Source: Massilia sp. UBA2604 (lineage in GTDB: Bacteria > Pseudomonadota > Gammaproteobacteria > Burkholderiales > Burkholderiaceae_D). From it: a stretch of DNA of 13,363 bases. Below the pieces are notes generated by a model that was not told where the DNA came from, did not search any database, and saw only the letters and a program-made list of their open reading frames with translations. The DNA is taken from NCBI GenBank assembly GCA_002339265.1, contig DDKG01000144.1, positions 1 through 13,363 of the forward strand, given 5' to 3'. The position numbers were made by a program, and so were the translations under genes. The stretch's first letter is position 1, and each line of letters opens with the position of its first letter. Shown piece after piece: positions 1-6,846 of the stretch.

Positions 1-336
1 CAGCAGCATCGATTGCGCATCGAGGAAAGGCGCCGCGGCGCGCACCTCGGGATGACGCAGCGCCGCCTCGCTGGTGGCGCGCCAGTCCGGCAGCGCGCCG
101 CGCGCGTCGAAGATCTCGACGTGGGCCAGCATCGACAGCATGCGGTTGGTGACTTCCTTCTGGAAGCCGTTCATCACCGACAGCACCACGATCAGGGCGG
201 CCACGCCGAGGGCGATGCCGGCCACCGAGGCCATCGAGATGAACGAAATAAAACTGTTACGGCCGCTGCGCTTGCCGGCGCGGGTATAGCGCAGGCCGAT
301 CTGCCATTCGTACGGAAGTTTATGGGTGATGCTCAT
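1..336 (-). CDS. lolC: LolC/LolE-family lipoprotein-releasing ABC transporter permease (N-terminal part)
   Basis: This is the permease subunit of the inner-membrane Lol complex, which extracts outer-membrane lipoproteins and passes them to the periplasmic chaperone LolA. Only the first 112 codons are inside the window; the gene runs off the left edge. The N-terminus has the family's short cytoplasmic segment (residues 8-24, YEWQIGLRYTRAGKRSG), then the first membrane helix at about 28-52 (FISFISMASVAGIALGVAAL), followed directly by the hallmark VMNGFQKEV at 54-62 that opens the large periplasmic domain. The ATG at 336 has an AGGA ribosome site a few bases upstream. LolC and LolE cannot be told apart from this fragment, so the symbol is provisional. 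The gene is divergent from rpfE-recJ, with 159 bases between them. Confidence 0.92.
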   Translation of the reverse strand, partial: MSITHKLPYEWQIGLRYTRAGKRSGRNSFISFISMASVAGIALGVAALIVVLSVMNGFQKEVTNRMLSMLAHVEIFDARGALPDWRATSEAALRHPEVRAAAPFLDAQSMLL

Positions 337-483
337 ACAATCCTGTCGGTTCTTGTTCTTTTGGCTTCGCCAACCCGGCAGTTTGCCAGACAAACCACTT
401 TTGTGGCGCGGATTAGCAAAAAACCATGTGCAAACGCCTCGTGGCAAGCCAAGATCAAACCCGCCAGCCGGCCGATTTTGGCC

Positions 484-489
484 TAAAAT
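484..489 (+). promoter_or_regulatory. Putative -10 element for rpfE-recJ, possibly giving a leaderless mRNA
   Basis: TAAAAT lies seven bases before the ATG at 496. A start site about seven bases downstream of the hexamer would fall on or next to the start codon, so the transcript may be leaderless. No convincing -35 hexamer is visible at 16-18 bases. The rest of the 337-495 gap between the divergent genes shows no other clear signal. Confidence 0.35.
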
Positions 490-495
490 AGCGGG

Positions 496-1512
496 ATGGC
501 TCATATTACGCTTGTCCTGCCGTTCGCCCTCCCGCTCCCTGAATTCGCTCCCGACCTGGTCCGCGCCCTGCAGGCGCCGGCCCTGTCCGCGCTGCTGTCG
601 CGCACGTCGAGCGCCCGGCGCGCTCCCAAGGCCGATATTACCCACGCCTTGCCGCATGAAACCTGGCTGGCGCGCGAGCTCGATGTCGGAGAAGACGGCG
701 CCACGCCGTTCGCCGCCGCCGCCATGCGCGGCTTCGGGCTCGACCCCGGCGCCGGCCGCTGGTACATCATCACGCCGGCCCACATCCAGATCGCGCGCAG
801 CCACCTCATGATGGCCGACACGCGCCAGGTGAGCCTGGACGACGCGGACGGCCGCGCGCTGTTCGAGGCCGCCAAAGGCCTGTGCGAAGAGATCGGCCAC
901 GAGCTGCGCTACGGCGACGCCCACACCTGGTTCCTGCGCGCCGACGACTGGACCGGCTTCGAGACCGCCAGCCCGGATACCGTCGCCAATATGGACCTGA
1001 CCGACTTCATGCCCAAGGGCGCGGGGGCGCAAGCCTACCGGCGCCTGCAGAATGAGGTGCAGATGGCCTGGCACGCGCATCCGGTGAACGCCGCGCGCGA
1101 GGCGCGCCGGCTGCCGGTGGTGAATGCGTTCTGGGTGTGGGGTGCGAGCGCGGCTGCGCCAGCGTCGGCCAAACCGCTGGCCAGCTACGCCGTCCCCGGC
1201 TGGCTGGCTGCCCTCGGCCAGCAGCGCCTGGACTCGCTCGAACGCCTGGACGACGTCCTGGCGCAGGGCGGCCTGCTGGTCGCCGGCAACCTGGGCGAGG
1301 CCGCGCTGGCCGCCGACTGGAACGGCTGGCTGCAAGGCATGCAGCACCTCGAAGAAAGACTGTTCGCGCCGCTGCTGGCCGCCGTCAAGGATGGCCGCGT
1401 GCGCGAACTGCGGCTGGTCCTGAGCAGCCGCGAAGACCTGGCCGACTACACTACTACCGCGATGGCGCAGCGCAAATTCTGGCGCCGCCCGACATTGGAT
1501 TCACTGACTTGA
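496..1512 (+). CDS. rpfE: RpfE-type protein encoded next to recJ (COG4255-like)
   Basis: A 338-residue soluble protein of the group annotated as RpfE-type regulatory proteins, sometimes as phosphoglycerate mutase-like. The name comes from the Xanthomonas rpf cluster, where rpfE also sits beside recJ; its biochemical role is not established. The call rests on overall resemblance, including the WYIITPAHIQIARSHLMM stretch (residues about 95-112) and the FWVWGA segment (about 213-218), and on the immediate recJ neighbour. No signal peptide or membrane segment is seen. The ATG at 496 is preceded by AGCGGG and, slightly further upstream, a TAAAAT hexamer. The stop codon overlaps the TTG start of recJ, which implies translational coupling. 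Function is uncertain; identity as the recJ-linked family member is fairly secure. Confidence 0.82.
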   Translation: MAHITLVLPFALPLPEFAPDLVRALQAPALSALLSRTSSARRAPKADITHALPHETWLARELDVGEDGATPFAAAAMRGFGLDPGAGRWYIITPAHIQIARSHLMMADTRQVSLDDADGRALFEAAKGLCEEIGHELRYGDAHTWFLRADDWTGFETASPDTVANMDLTDFMPKGAGAQAYRRLQNEVQMAWHAHPVNAAREARRLPVVNAFWVWGASAAAPASAKPLASYAVPGWLAALGQQRLDSLERLDDVLAQGGLLVAGNLGEAALAADWNGWLQGMQHLEERLFAPLLAAVKDGRVRELRLVLSSREDLADYTTTAMAQRKFWRRPTLDSLT

Positions 1513-3212
1513 CCCAGAAGACCCGTATCTCCACCCGCCCCTGCCCGTTCCGGATCTCGGAACTGCTGCGCCAGGACGGCGTCCACCCGGTGCTGGCGCG
1601 CATCTATGCCGCGCGCGGCCTGGAGCACGTGCGCGAACTCTCGAGCGAACTGGCGGCGCTGTCGCCGCCCTCGGGCCTGAAGCACATTGACACCGCCGCC
1701 GTATTCCTGGCCGACGCGATCCAGGCCGGCAAGCGCATGACCATCGTCGCCGACTACGACTGCGACGGCGCCACCGCCTGCGCGGTCGCGCTGCGCGGCC
1801 TGCGCGCGATGGGCGCCGAGGTCGACTACTTCGTCCCCAACCGCGTCGTGCACGGCTATGGCCTCACCCCCGGCATCGTCGAGATCACGGCGCGCGAAAA
1901 GAATCCCGACATCATCGTCACGGTCGACAACGGCATCGCCAGCATCGAAGGCGTGGAAGAGGCCAACCGCCTTGGCATCGAAGTCGTCGTCACCGACCAC
2001 CACTTGCCAGGCGACGCCTTGCCGCCGGCGCGCGTGATCGTCAACCCGAACCAGCCCGAATGCGGCTTCCCAAGTAAAAACCTGGCCGGCGTCGGCGTCG
2101 TGTTCTACGTGCTGCTGGCGCTGCGCGCCGAGCTGCGCCGGCGCGGCGTGTTCGATGCCCAGACCCAGCCGAAGCTCGACAGCCTGCTCGACCTGGTTGC
2201 GCTGGGCACCGTGGCCGACGTGGTCAAGCTCGACGCCAACAACCGCATCCTTGTCGCCCAAGGCCTCAAGCGCATGCGTGCCGGCCGCATGCACCCGGGC
2301 GTGGCCGCCCTGTTCCGGGTAGCCGGCCGCGAAGCGCGCTGCGCCTCGCCGTTCGACCTGGGCTTCGCCGTCGGCCCGCGCCTGAATGCCGCCGGCCGGC
2401 TGGAAGACATGGCCCTCGGCATCGAATGCCTGACCACCGACGACGAGGGCCGCGCCTGGGCCATCGCCCAGCAGCTCAACGAGATCAATCTCAAGCGGCG
2501 CGAGATCGAGGCCGAGATGCAGGACACCGCCCTGCTCCACCTCGACAGCTTCGAGCCGACCAGCGCCAGCACCATCGCCGTGTTCGACGAAGGCTGGCAC
2601 CAGGGCGTGATCGGCATCGTCGCCTCACGGCTGAAGGAAAAATTCTACCGGCCGACGATCACCTTCGCCCCGGCCGGCGACGGCTGGATCAAGGGTTCCG
2701 GACGCTCGATCCCGGGCTTCCACCTGCGCGACGCGCTCGACCTGGTGTCCAAGCGCGTGCCGGGCCTGATCGACAAGTTCGGCGGCCATTCGATGGCGGC
2801 CGGCCTCTCAATCCGGCACGACGCCTTCGAACACTTTTGCCAGGCTTTCGAGGCGGTCGGCCAGGCCTGGCTGACCGAGGCCCAGCTCGAGCGCATCGTC
2901 GAGACCGACGGGCCGCTGGAGGATGAGTTCTACTCGACCGGGTTCATCGAACTGATGGATGGCCAGGTCTGGGGCCAAGGCTTTGCGCCACCGGTGTTCT
3001 GCGATGAATTCCGCGTGATCAGCCAGCGCGTTCTGAAGGAGCGCCACCTCAAGCTGCTGCTGGAAAAGAACGGCCGGCGCTACGATGCGATCTGGTTCGG
3101 GCATCCCGACAGCCTGCCCGAGCGAGCGCGGGTGGCGTTCAGGCTCGATGCGAATGAATACAATGGCGTGACCAAGGTGCAGCTGCTGGTCGAGCACGCC
3201 GAGCCGGCCTAA
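1509..3212 (+). CDS. recJ: Single-stranded-DNA-specific 5'-3' exonuclease RecJ
   Basis: RecJ degrades single-stranded DNA 5'-3' in RecFOR recombination, mismatch repair and base excision repair. The product is 567 residues, close to the usual size (E. coli, 577). DHH-superfamily motifs appear in order: DYDCDG (82-87), VDNG (139-142), the DHH triad (163-165) and GTVADVV (233-239), then RLNAAGRLED (291-300). The DHHA1 region carries GRSIPGFHLRDAL (398-410) and GGHSMAAG (425-432). The C-terminal part from about residue 475 matches the OB-fold region. The manganese-binding aspartates and histidines are all present. The chosen start is TTG at 1509, which overlaps the rpfE stop and begins LTQKTRIS; the open frame continues upstream to 1137 only inside rpfE. 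The gene converges on the DUF218 gene with two bases between stop codons and no visible terminator. Confidence 0.97.
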   Translation: MTQKTRISTRPCPFRISELLRQDGVHPVLARIYAARGLEHVRELSSELAALSPPSGLKHIDTAAVFLADAIQAGKRMTIVADYDCDGATACAVALRGLRAMGAEVDYFVPNRVVHGYGLTPGIVEITAREKNPDIIVTVDNGIASIEGVEEANRLGIEVVVTDHHLPGDALPPARVIVNPNQPECGFPSKNLAGVGVVFYVLLALRAELRRRGVFDAQTQPKLDSLLDLVALGTVADVVKLDANNRILVAQGLKRMRAGRMHPGVAALFRVAGREARCASPFDLGFAVGPRLNAAGRLEDMALGIECLTTDDEGRAWAIAQQLNEINLKRREIEAEMQDTALLHLDSFEPTSASTIAVFDEGWHQGVIGIVASRLKEKFYRPTITFAPAGDGWIKGSGRSIPGFHLRDALDLVSKRVPGLIDKFGGHSMAAGLSIRHDAFEHFCQAFEAVGQAWLTEAQLERIVETDGPLEDEFYSTGFIELMDGQVWGQGFAPPVFCDEFRVISQRVLKERHLKLLLEKNGRRYDAIWFGHPDSLPERARVAFRLDANEYNGVTKVQLLVEHAEPA

Positions 3213-3214
3213 GG

Positions 3215-3976
3215 TTATCCGCCGGATTTCAGGCGGTACCAGGCAATCCCCATCAGCTCATACGACGCATACCACGAGCGGCGCAGGCCTTCGGCGCTCG
3301 GCACCCACGCGCCCAGGCCACGCGCCTGCTCGCCGAAGAACATGGTCGGCGCGTCCGTCACCTGCAGGCCGGTCCGCTGGAACACGGTGCGGGCGCGCTC
3401 CATGTGCATCGCGTCGGTCACCAGCAGCACATGCCCGATCTTTTCCTCACGCAGCAGCGCGGCGCTGAACGCAGCATTCTCGCCCGTATTGCGCGATCGT
3501 CCTTCGACCCAGCGCACCGGCACCCCGAAATCCTCGCGCAAGGCGACGGCCATCGCATCGGCAAGGCTCGTGGCATCTGGCCGCGGTGCGCCGCCGCTGA
3601 CCAGGATCGGCAGGCCGGTGCGCCGGTGCAGGTGCGCCGCGTAGCGCAGGCGCGCCAGCGCGATGTAATCAGGGATGTCGCGGTCGCCGTATTCCGGCGC
3701 CGCTTGCAGGCGGCCGGCCGCCAGCACCACGATCGCCTGCGCCCCGGCCTTCGCCGGTTCGCGCAGCGGGGTCGTCATCGCATCCAGCGGCGCGACCAGG
3801 AAGCGCGCGCCGGCATTGCTCGACAAGAAGACCAGCAGCACCAGCGCCGAACCGGCGACGACGCTGCCGACGCGCTTCCAGCGGATACGCAACAGCAAGC
3901 CGATCGCGATCAGCAGGAACAGGCTGGCAGGCGGGACAATCAGGGTGTGCGGAATCGCACTGAGCAGTTCTGTCAC
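3215..3976 (-). CDS. YdcF/ElyC-like DUF218 membrane protein
   Basis: A protein of the DUF218 family (YdcF, SanA, ElyC). ElyC-type members affect envelope polysaccharide or peptidoglycan assembly in enterobacteria; the substrate here is unknown. Two N-terminal membrane helices are visible (TLIVPPASLFLLIAIGLLL and VGSVVAGSALVLLVFLSS), followed by the periplasmic domain. Its typical features are IVVLAAGR, LPILVSGGAP, the SRNTGENA segment and VLLVTDAMHMERA. The start is ambiguous. GTG at 3976 gives an N-terminus that lines up with ElyC-like proteins and lies about 30 bases downstream of a TATACT -10 candidate. ATG at 4048 would add 24 residues (MQSSCRRELF...) with no family character. Neither has a strong ribosome site. 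The gene is convergent with recJ and divergent from the phosphoesterase. Confidence 0.85.
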   Translation of the reverse strand: MTELLSAIPHTLIVPPASLFLLIAIGLLLRIRWKRVGSVVAGSALVLLVFLSSNAGARFLVAPLDAMTTPLREPAKAGAQAIVVLAAGRLQAAPEYGDRDIPDYIALARLRYAAHLHRRTGLPILVSGGAPRPDATSLADAMAVALREDFGVPVRWVEGRSRNTGENAAFSAALLREEKIGHVLLVTDAMHMERARTVFQRTGLQVTDAPTMFFGEQARGLGAWVPSAEGLRRSWYASYELMGIAWYRLKSGG

Positions 3977-4005
3977 TGGGCGGTCGTGGGTGGCGGGAAC
4001 GACCC

Positions 4006-4011
4006 AGTATA
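4006..4011 (-). promoter_or_regulatory. Putative -10 element for the DUF218 gene
   Basis: On the minus strand this reads TATACT, one mismatch from TATAAT. It would start transcription near 3999, giving a short leader before the GTG at 3976. It would exclude the upstream ATG at 4048 as the start for this transcript. The -35 is poor (GTCGCA-like at 18 bases). Confidence 0.3.
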
Positions 4012-4030
4012 AACCGCGGAATAATTCCCT

Positions 4031-4060
4031 GCGACATGAGGATTGCATACCCGCTATGAT
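4031..4060 (+). promoter_or_regulatory. Putative promoter for the metallophosphoesterase gene
   Basis: GCGACA (4031-4036, matching GACA of TTGACA) and TATGAT (4055-4060) are separated by 18 bases. Transcription would start near 4067, about 40 bases before the ATG at 4109. It overlaps the region where the divergent DUF218 gene would be controlled. Confidence 0.35.
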
Positions 4061-4108
4061 TGCCCGGTTCTGGACTTCCCTCGCCGGCCCGCACCGGCGT
4101 AAGTACGC

Positions 4109-5212
4109 ATGTTTTCACTGATCCTCAACGGCATCGGCACGCTGATGCATTTCTATGTGGCGCACCGCCTGCATGCGCTCGGCCCGGTTCGTGGTCGCGT
4201 CAAGGCGCGCTGGTGGTGGCTGGGCGCGGTTGTCGTCTGGGGCGTCTACCTGCTCGGCGTGCGCCTGGGCGACGCCGCCCTCGACTGGCGCTGGTGGCCA
4301 GGGCAGTTCGCCATGACCTGGCTCGGCATCCTGTTCGTCATGACGCAATACCTGCTGGTGGCCGACCTCGTGACCGGCTTCGGACTGTGGCTACGTCAAT
4401 GGGCACCGAAGATCCTGGCGGCCGGCGCCATCGCCGGCGTATCGATCAGCGCCTTCGCCATCTTCCAGGCGGTGCGGGCGCCGAGCATCGTGGAGCATGA
4501 ACTGACGCTGGCCGGCCTGCCGAAAGAGCTGGACGGCATGACCCTGGTCGCGATCAGCGACACCCACCTGGGCGCCCAGCGCCGCGCGGCCTGGCTCGGC
4601 AAGCGGGTAGATCAGATCAACACATTGAACCCCGCCGCGATCGTGATGCTGGGCGACCAGGTCGAGGACGAGCCGATCAACGACGACCAGTTGACCCCGG
4701 TACTGCGCCGCCTGCGCGCGCCACTGGGCGTGTGGGCGGTGACGGGCAACCATGAATACTACGGCGACACCGGCGGCACGATCGAGGAATTCGCGGCCGG
4801 CGGCGTGAAATGGCTGCGCGACGAGCGGGTCGAGATCGCGCCCGGCCTGCATCTGGCGGGCCTGGACGATATCGGCCGCGCGATGCGTGGCGGCGACATC
4901 TACGCGGGCCTGGAGCGCACGATCCCGAACCGCGCGCAAGGCGCCACCATCCTGCTGGCGCACATCCCGGCGCCTGGGCTGGTCGAGCGCGCGGCGCGCG
5001 AGGGCGTGAGCCTGATGCTGTCGGGGCATACCCACGGCGGCCAGATCTGGCCGTTCAGCTACCTGGTCCAGCGCGAATTCCCGCACCTGGTCGGGGTGCA
5101 CCGCGAAGGCGATATGCAGCTGGTGATCAGCCGCGGCGCCGGCGGCTGGGGGCCGCGCATGCGGTTGTGGCAGCCGGGCGAGATCCTGAAGTTGACGCTG
5201 CGCGCGCCGTAA
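4109..5212 (+). CDS. Membrane-anchored metallophosphoesterase (YkuE-like, calcineurin family)
   Basis: A 367-residue dinuclear-metal phosphoesterase attached to the inner membrane. Hydrophobic segments span about residues 2-20, 36-52, 65-90 and 100-122, followed by the catalytic domain from about 140. The metal-binding motifs are complete: SDTHLG (D151, H153), LGDQVED (D183), GNHEYY (N214, H215), LLAHIP (H285) and SGHTHGGQIWPF (H307, H309). The ending after GAGGWGPRMRLW is typical of YkuE-like proteins, which have been proposed to act on lipid headgroups; no specific substrate can be assigned. The ATG at 4109 begins a hydrophobic N-terminus, which supports it as the start, though the ribosome site is weak. 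The gene appears to be transcribed alone, divergent from the DUF218 gene. Confidence 0.93.
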   Translation: MFSLILNGIGTLMHFYVAHRLHALGPVRGRVKARWWWLGAVVVWGVYLLGVRLGDAALDWRWWPGQFAMTWLGILFVMTQYLLVADLVTGFGLWLRQWAPKILAAGAIAGVSISAFAIFQAVRAPSIVEHELTLAGLPKELDGMTLVAISDTHLGAQRRAAWLGKRVDQINTLNPAAIVMLGDQVEDEPINDDQLTPVLRRLRAPLGVWAVTGNHEYYGDTGGTIEEFAAGGVKWLRDERVEIAPGLHLAGLDDIGRAMRGGDIYAGLERTIPNRAQGATILLAHIPAPGLVERAAREGVSLMLSGHTHGGQIWPFSYLVQREFPHLVGVHREGDMQLVISRGAGGWGPRMRLWQPGEILKLTLRAP

Positions 5213-5249
5213 GGCTGGCAGCGGGGCCCGAAGAAGGCGAAAACCGCGT

Positions 5250-5255
5250 TATGAT
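5250..5255 (+). promoter_or_regulatory. Possible -10 element overlapping the annotated start of the DUF4157 gene
   Basis: TATGAT overlaps the ATG at 5251. If used, transcription would start near 5262, leaving out the ATGs at 5251 and 5257 and giving a leader of about 29 bases with AAGAAGG before the ATG at 5291. No good -35 is seen, so this is weak evidence. Confidence 0.22.
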
Positions 5256-6819
5256 CATGCCGTCATGCCACTCTTTCAAGAAGGCCATCCATGCAAGCAC
5301 CACTCCAGGCAAGAATGACGACGCTGCCGACCGGGCCGACCGGCCCGGGAGGGGCGCACAATCACCGGTCCTGGCGGATAAGCGGCCCGAGGCGGCAGCG
5401 CAAGGCAGAACGGCCCGGATCGTGCACGACAGCCCACGCGTGCAACGGCAGAAGGCGCTTACCGACGCCATCCAGGCTGGTGCTCCGGCGCTGGCGCGGC
5501 GCACGGCACAGCCCAACCGTACCGGCCTGCCCGATGACTTGAAGGCGGGAATCGAGTCGCTGTCCGGCATGCAGATGGATCACGTGAAGGTGCACTACAA
5601 CTCGGACAAGCCGGCGCAGTTGCAGGCGCATGCTTATGCCCAAGGGCACGAGATACATCTCGCGGCCGGGCAGGAAAGGCATTTGCCGCATGAGGCCTGG
5701 CACGTCGTGCAGCAAGCCCAGGGGCGGGTGCGGCCGACCATCCAGATGAAGGGGACGGCCGTCAACGACGATCCGTCACTGGAGGGCGAGGCCGACACGA
5801 TGGGCGAGAAGGCCGCGCGATTCAAGGGCGCCCCTCTCGCATCGGGCACGGTGCCCGCTCGTGCCCTGGCGGGGGCGCCGATCCAGGCACATGCGCTGCA
5901 GCGTCGCACCGATGCCGCGCAGCAGCGCGGCATCGCTGAAACGGCGAGCAGGATAGTCGCCCTGACCGAGCCCGCCTTGCTGAGCAGTCTGAATCAACGT
6001 ATCAGCTTTCATCCCAGCGAGGCGGGATACCTCGCGCGGGCTGCGGCGTTTCCCGCGTTGCGCGCCCATGCGCAACTCGTGCAAAACGACTTCGGCAATG
6101 TGTTCTCTTTCGTGATTGCCAATCATTACACCAACTACGGCGGGGCCGAACTAGACGTCGAGGTCGGTAGACTGGCCACCGACCTGGCCGAGATCGCAGC
6201 GGTACGAACGGCAAACAATGGCGCGGCGGTGGAGGCGAGCAAGACGGCGATGCTGAACGCCGTGGCGAAAAACAATCTATGGGAGCGCGCCAAGGGACAT
6301 GGTGGCAATGCGTTCAGGCATGCCCTCACCCGGCCCCTTGCGCAGGCCGCGCTCACCAATTGGGAGCAGCGGTACTTCAATCTGGACAGATCGCAGTTGA
6401 TCAATGCGGCGAAACGCCGGGCCAGCAACGGCGGTAGCGCCGCCGCGACAGTGTGGCATATTACTCCCGACATCGGCGGCTACACTACGCATATGACGGT
6501 CTACAACGGGGATATCGTCGCGGTCGGTCCGGTGTATGTGACGAACGCCACGGTCCGGGCCAATTCCGATGCGGCGGCGAACCAGATCCTGGCCAACGGC
6601 GCCGGCACCATGGGCATTCATCTGACCCTTGAGGTCAATCCAAGTGGCGCCAATCCCCGCGTCTTCGGCAATCCACCAGCAATAGCGCGCAATTCAGGTG
6701 TCGCCCTGCCTAACGGCATCGGCTGGGCGGACTTCGTCGCGCCTCTTGCGGCGGCCCAGGGCGAGGTCAGGAACGATGTCTGGATCGCGGTCGACAGCAA
6801 GTTGCAGGATCGTCCCTAG
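5251..6819 (+). CDS. Orphan DUF4157 (eCIS-core) HExxH protein with an unrecognised C-terminal domain
   Basis: A protein of up to 522 residues. Residues 92-190 are a DUF4157 domain: TGLPDDLKAGIESLSGMQMD, HVKVHYNSDKPAQL, GHEIHLAAGQE, the zinc-protease-like HEAWHVVQQ (H147, E148, H151), then SLEGEADTMGEKA (E180 may be a third metal ligand). Residues 36-75 resemble the linker usual before this domain (DKRPEAAAQ, DSPRVQRQK). Residues 230-522 match nothing I recognise: mostly helical to about 390, then beta-rich (VWHITPDIGGYTTHMTVYNG). The DUF4157 family includes candidate effectors of contractile injection systems, but no such apparatus is in the window. The start is doubtful: ATG 5251 opens this frame, yet ATG 5291 has a better ribosome site (AAGAAGG) in another frame whose peptide looks native. 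Past residue 6 the protein has no cysteine. Rare codons (ATA, AGA, AGG, CTA) occur in the C-terminal half. Confidence 0.85.
   Translation: MIMPSCHSFKKAIHASTTPGKNDDAADRADRPGRGAQSPVLADKRPEAAAQGRTARIVHDSPRVQRQKALTDAIQAGAPALARRTAQPNRTGLPDDLKAGIESLSGMQMDHVKVHYNSDKPAQLQAHAYAQGHEIHLAAGQERHLPHEAWHVVQQAQGRVRPTIQMKGTAVNDDPSLEGEADTMGEKAARFKGAPLASGTVPARALAGAPIQAHALQRRTDAAQQRGIAETASRIVALTEPALLSSLNQRISFHPSEAGYLARAAAFPALRAHAQLVQNDFGNVFSFVIANHYTNYGGAELDVEVGRLATDLAEIAAVRTANNGAAVEASKTAMLNAVAKNNLWERAKGHGGNAFRHALTRPLAQAALTNWEQRYFNLDRSQLINAAKRRASNGGSAAATVWHITPDIGGYTTHMTVYNGDIVAVGPVYVTNATVRANSDAAANQILANGAGTMGIHLTLEVNPSGANPRVFGNPPAIARNSGVALPNGIGWADFVAPLAAAQGEVRNDVWIAVDSKLQDRP
5291..5354 (+). other. Candidate true 5' end of the DUF4157 gene, displaced by one frame
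   Basis: ATG 5291 is preceded by AAGAAGG with a 6-base spacer. In its frame it reads MQAPLQARMTTLPTGPTGPG, an N-terminus of the kind I associate with DUF4157 proteins. Adding one G to the GGGG tract at 5351-5354 would continue it directly into the main frame as GGAQSPVLADKRPEA. Without that base the frame runs on as unrelated residues and stops at 5542. It could be a deletion, a sequencing error or slippage at the G tract. Confidence 0.4.
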
Positions 6820-6825
6820 TGTCCT

Positions 6826-6842
6826 GAACCTCGCGCAGGTTC
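6826..6842. terminator. Small inverted repeat between convergent genes
   Basis: GAACCT and AGGTTC form a perfect 6-base stem around a CGCGC loop, in the 27-base gap between the DUF4157 stop and the stop of the convergent hydrolase. There is no T-tract on either side, so termination is only a possibility. Confidence 0.35.
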
Positions 6843-6846
6843 GCCC

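Noticed and set aside
13..486. 157-codon open frame on the plus strand over the left edge
   Set aside because: It is antisense to the lolC/E gene, whose N-terminal motif VMNGFQKEV is clear, and then runs across the intergenic gap.
1137..1508. Upstream extension of the recJ frame
   Set aside because: It overlaps rpfE and has no RecJ character; the family N-terminus begins near the TTG at 1509.
1446..2600. A 384-codon open frame antisense to recJ
   Set aside because: It is the shadow of recJ in high-GC DNA: an unbroken run of D, V, A, G, H and R residues with no domain, no ribosome site and no homology I recognise.
4810..5250. Upstream extension of the DUF4157 frame
   Set aside because: It lies inside the metallophosphoesterase gene in another frame and reads as arginine/proline-rich shadow sequence.
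5251..6819. A complete extracellular contractile injection system locus
   Set aside because: Only the DUF4157 protein is present. None of the neighbouring genes encodes a sheath, tube, baseplate or ATPase component.
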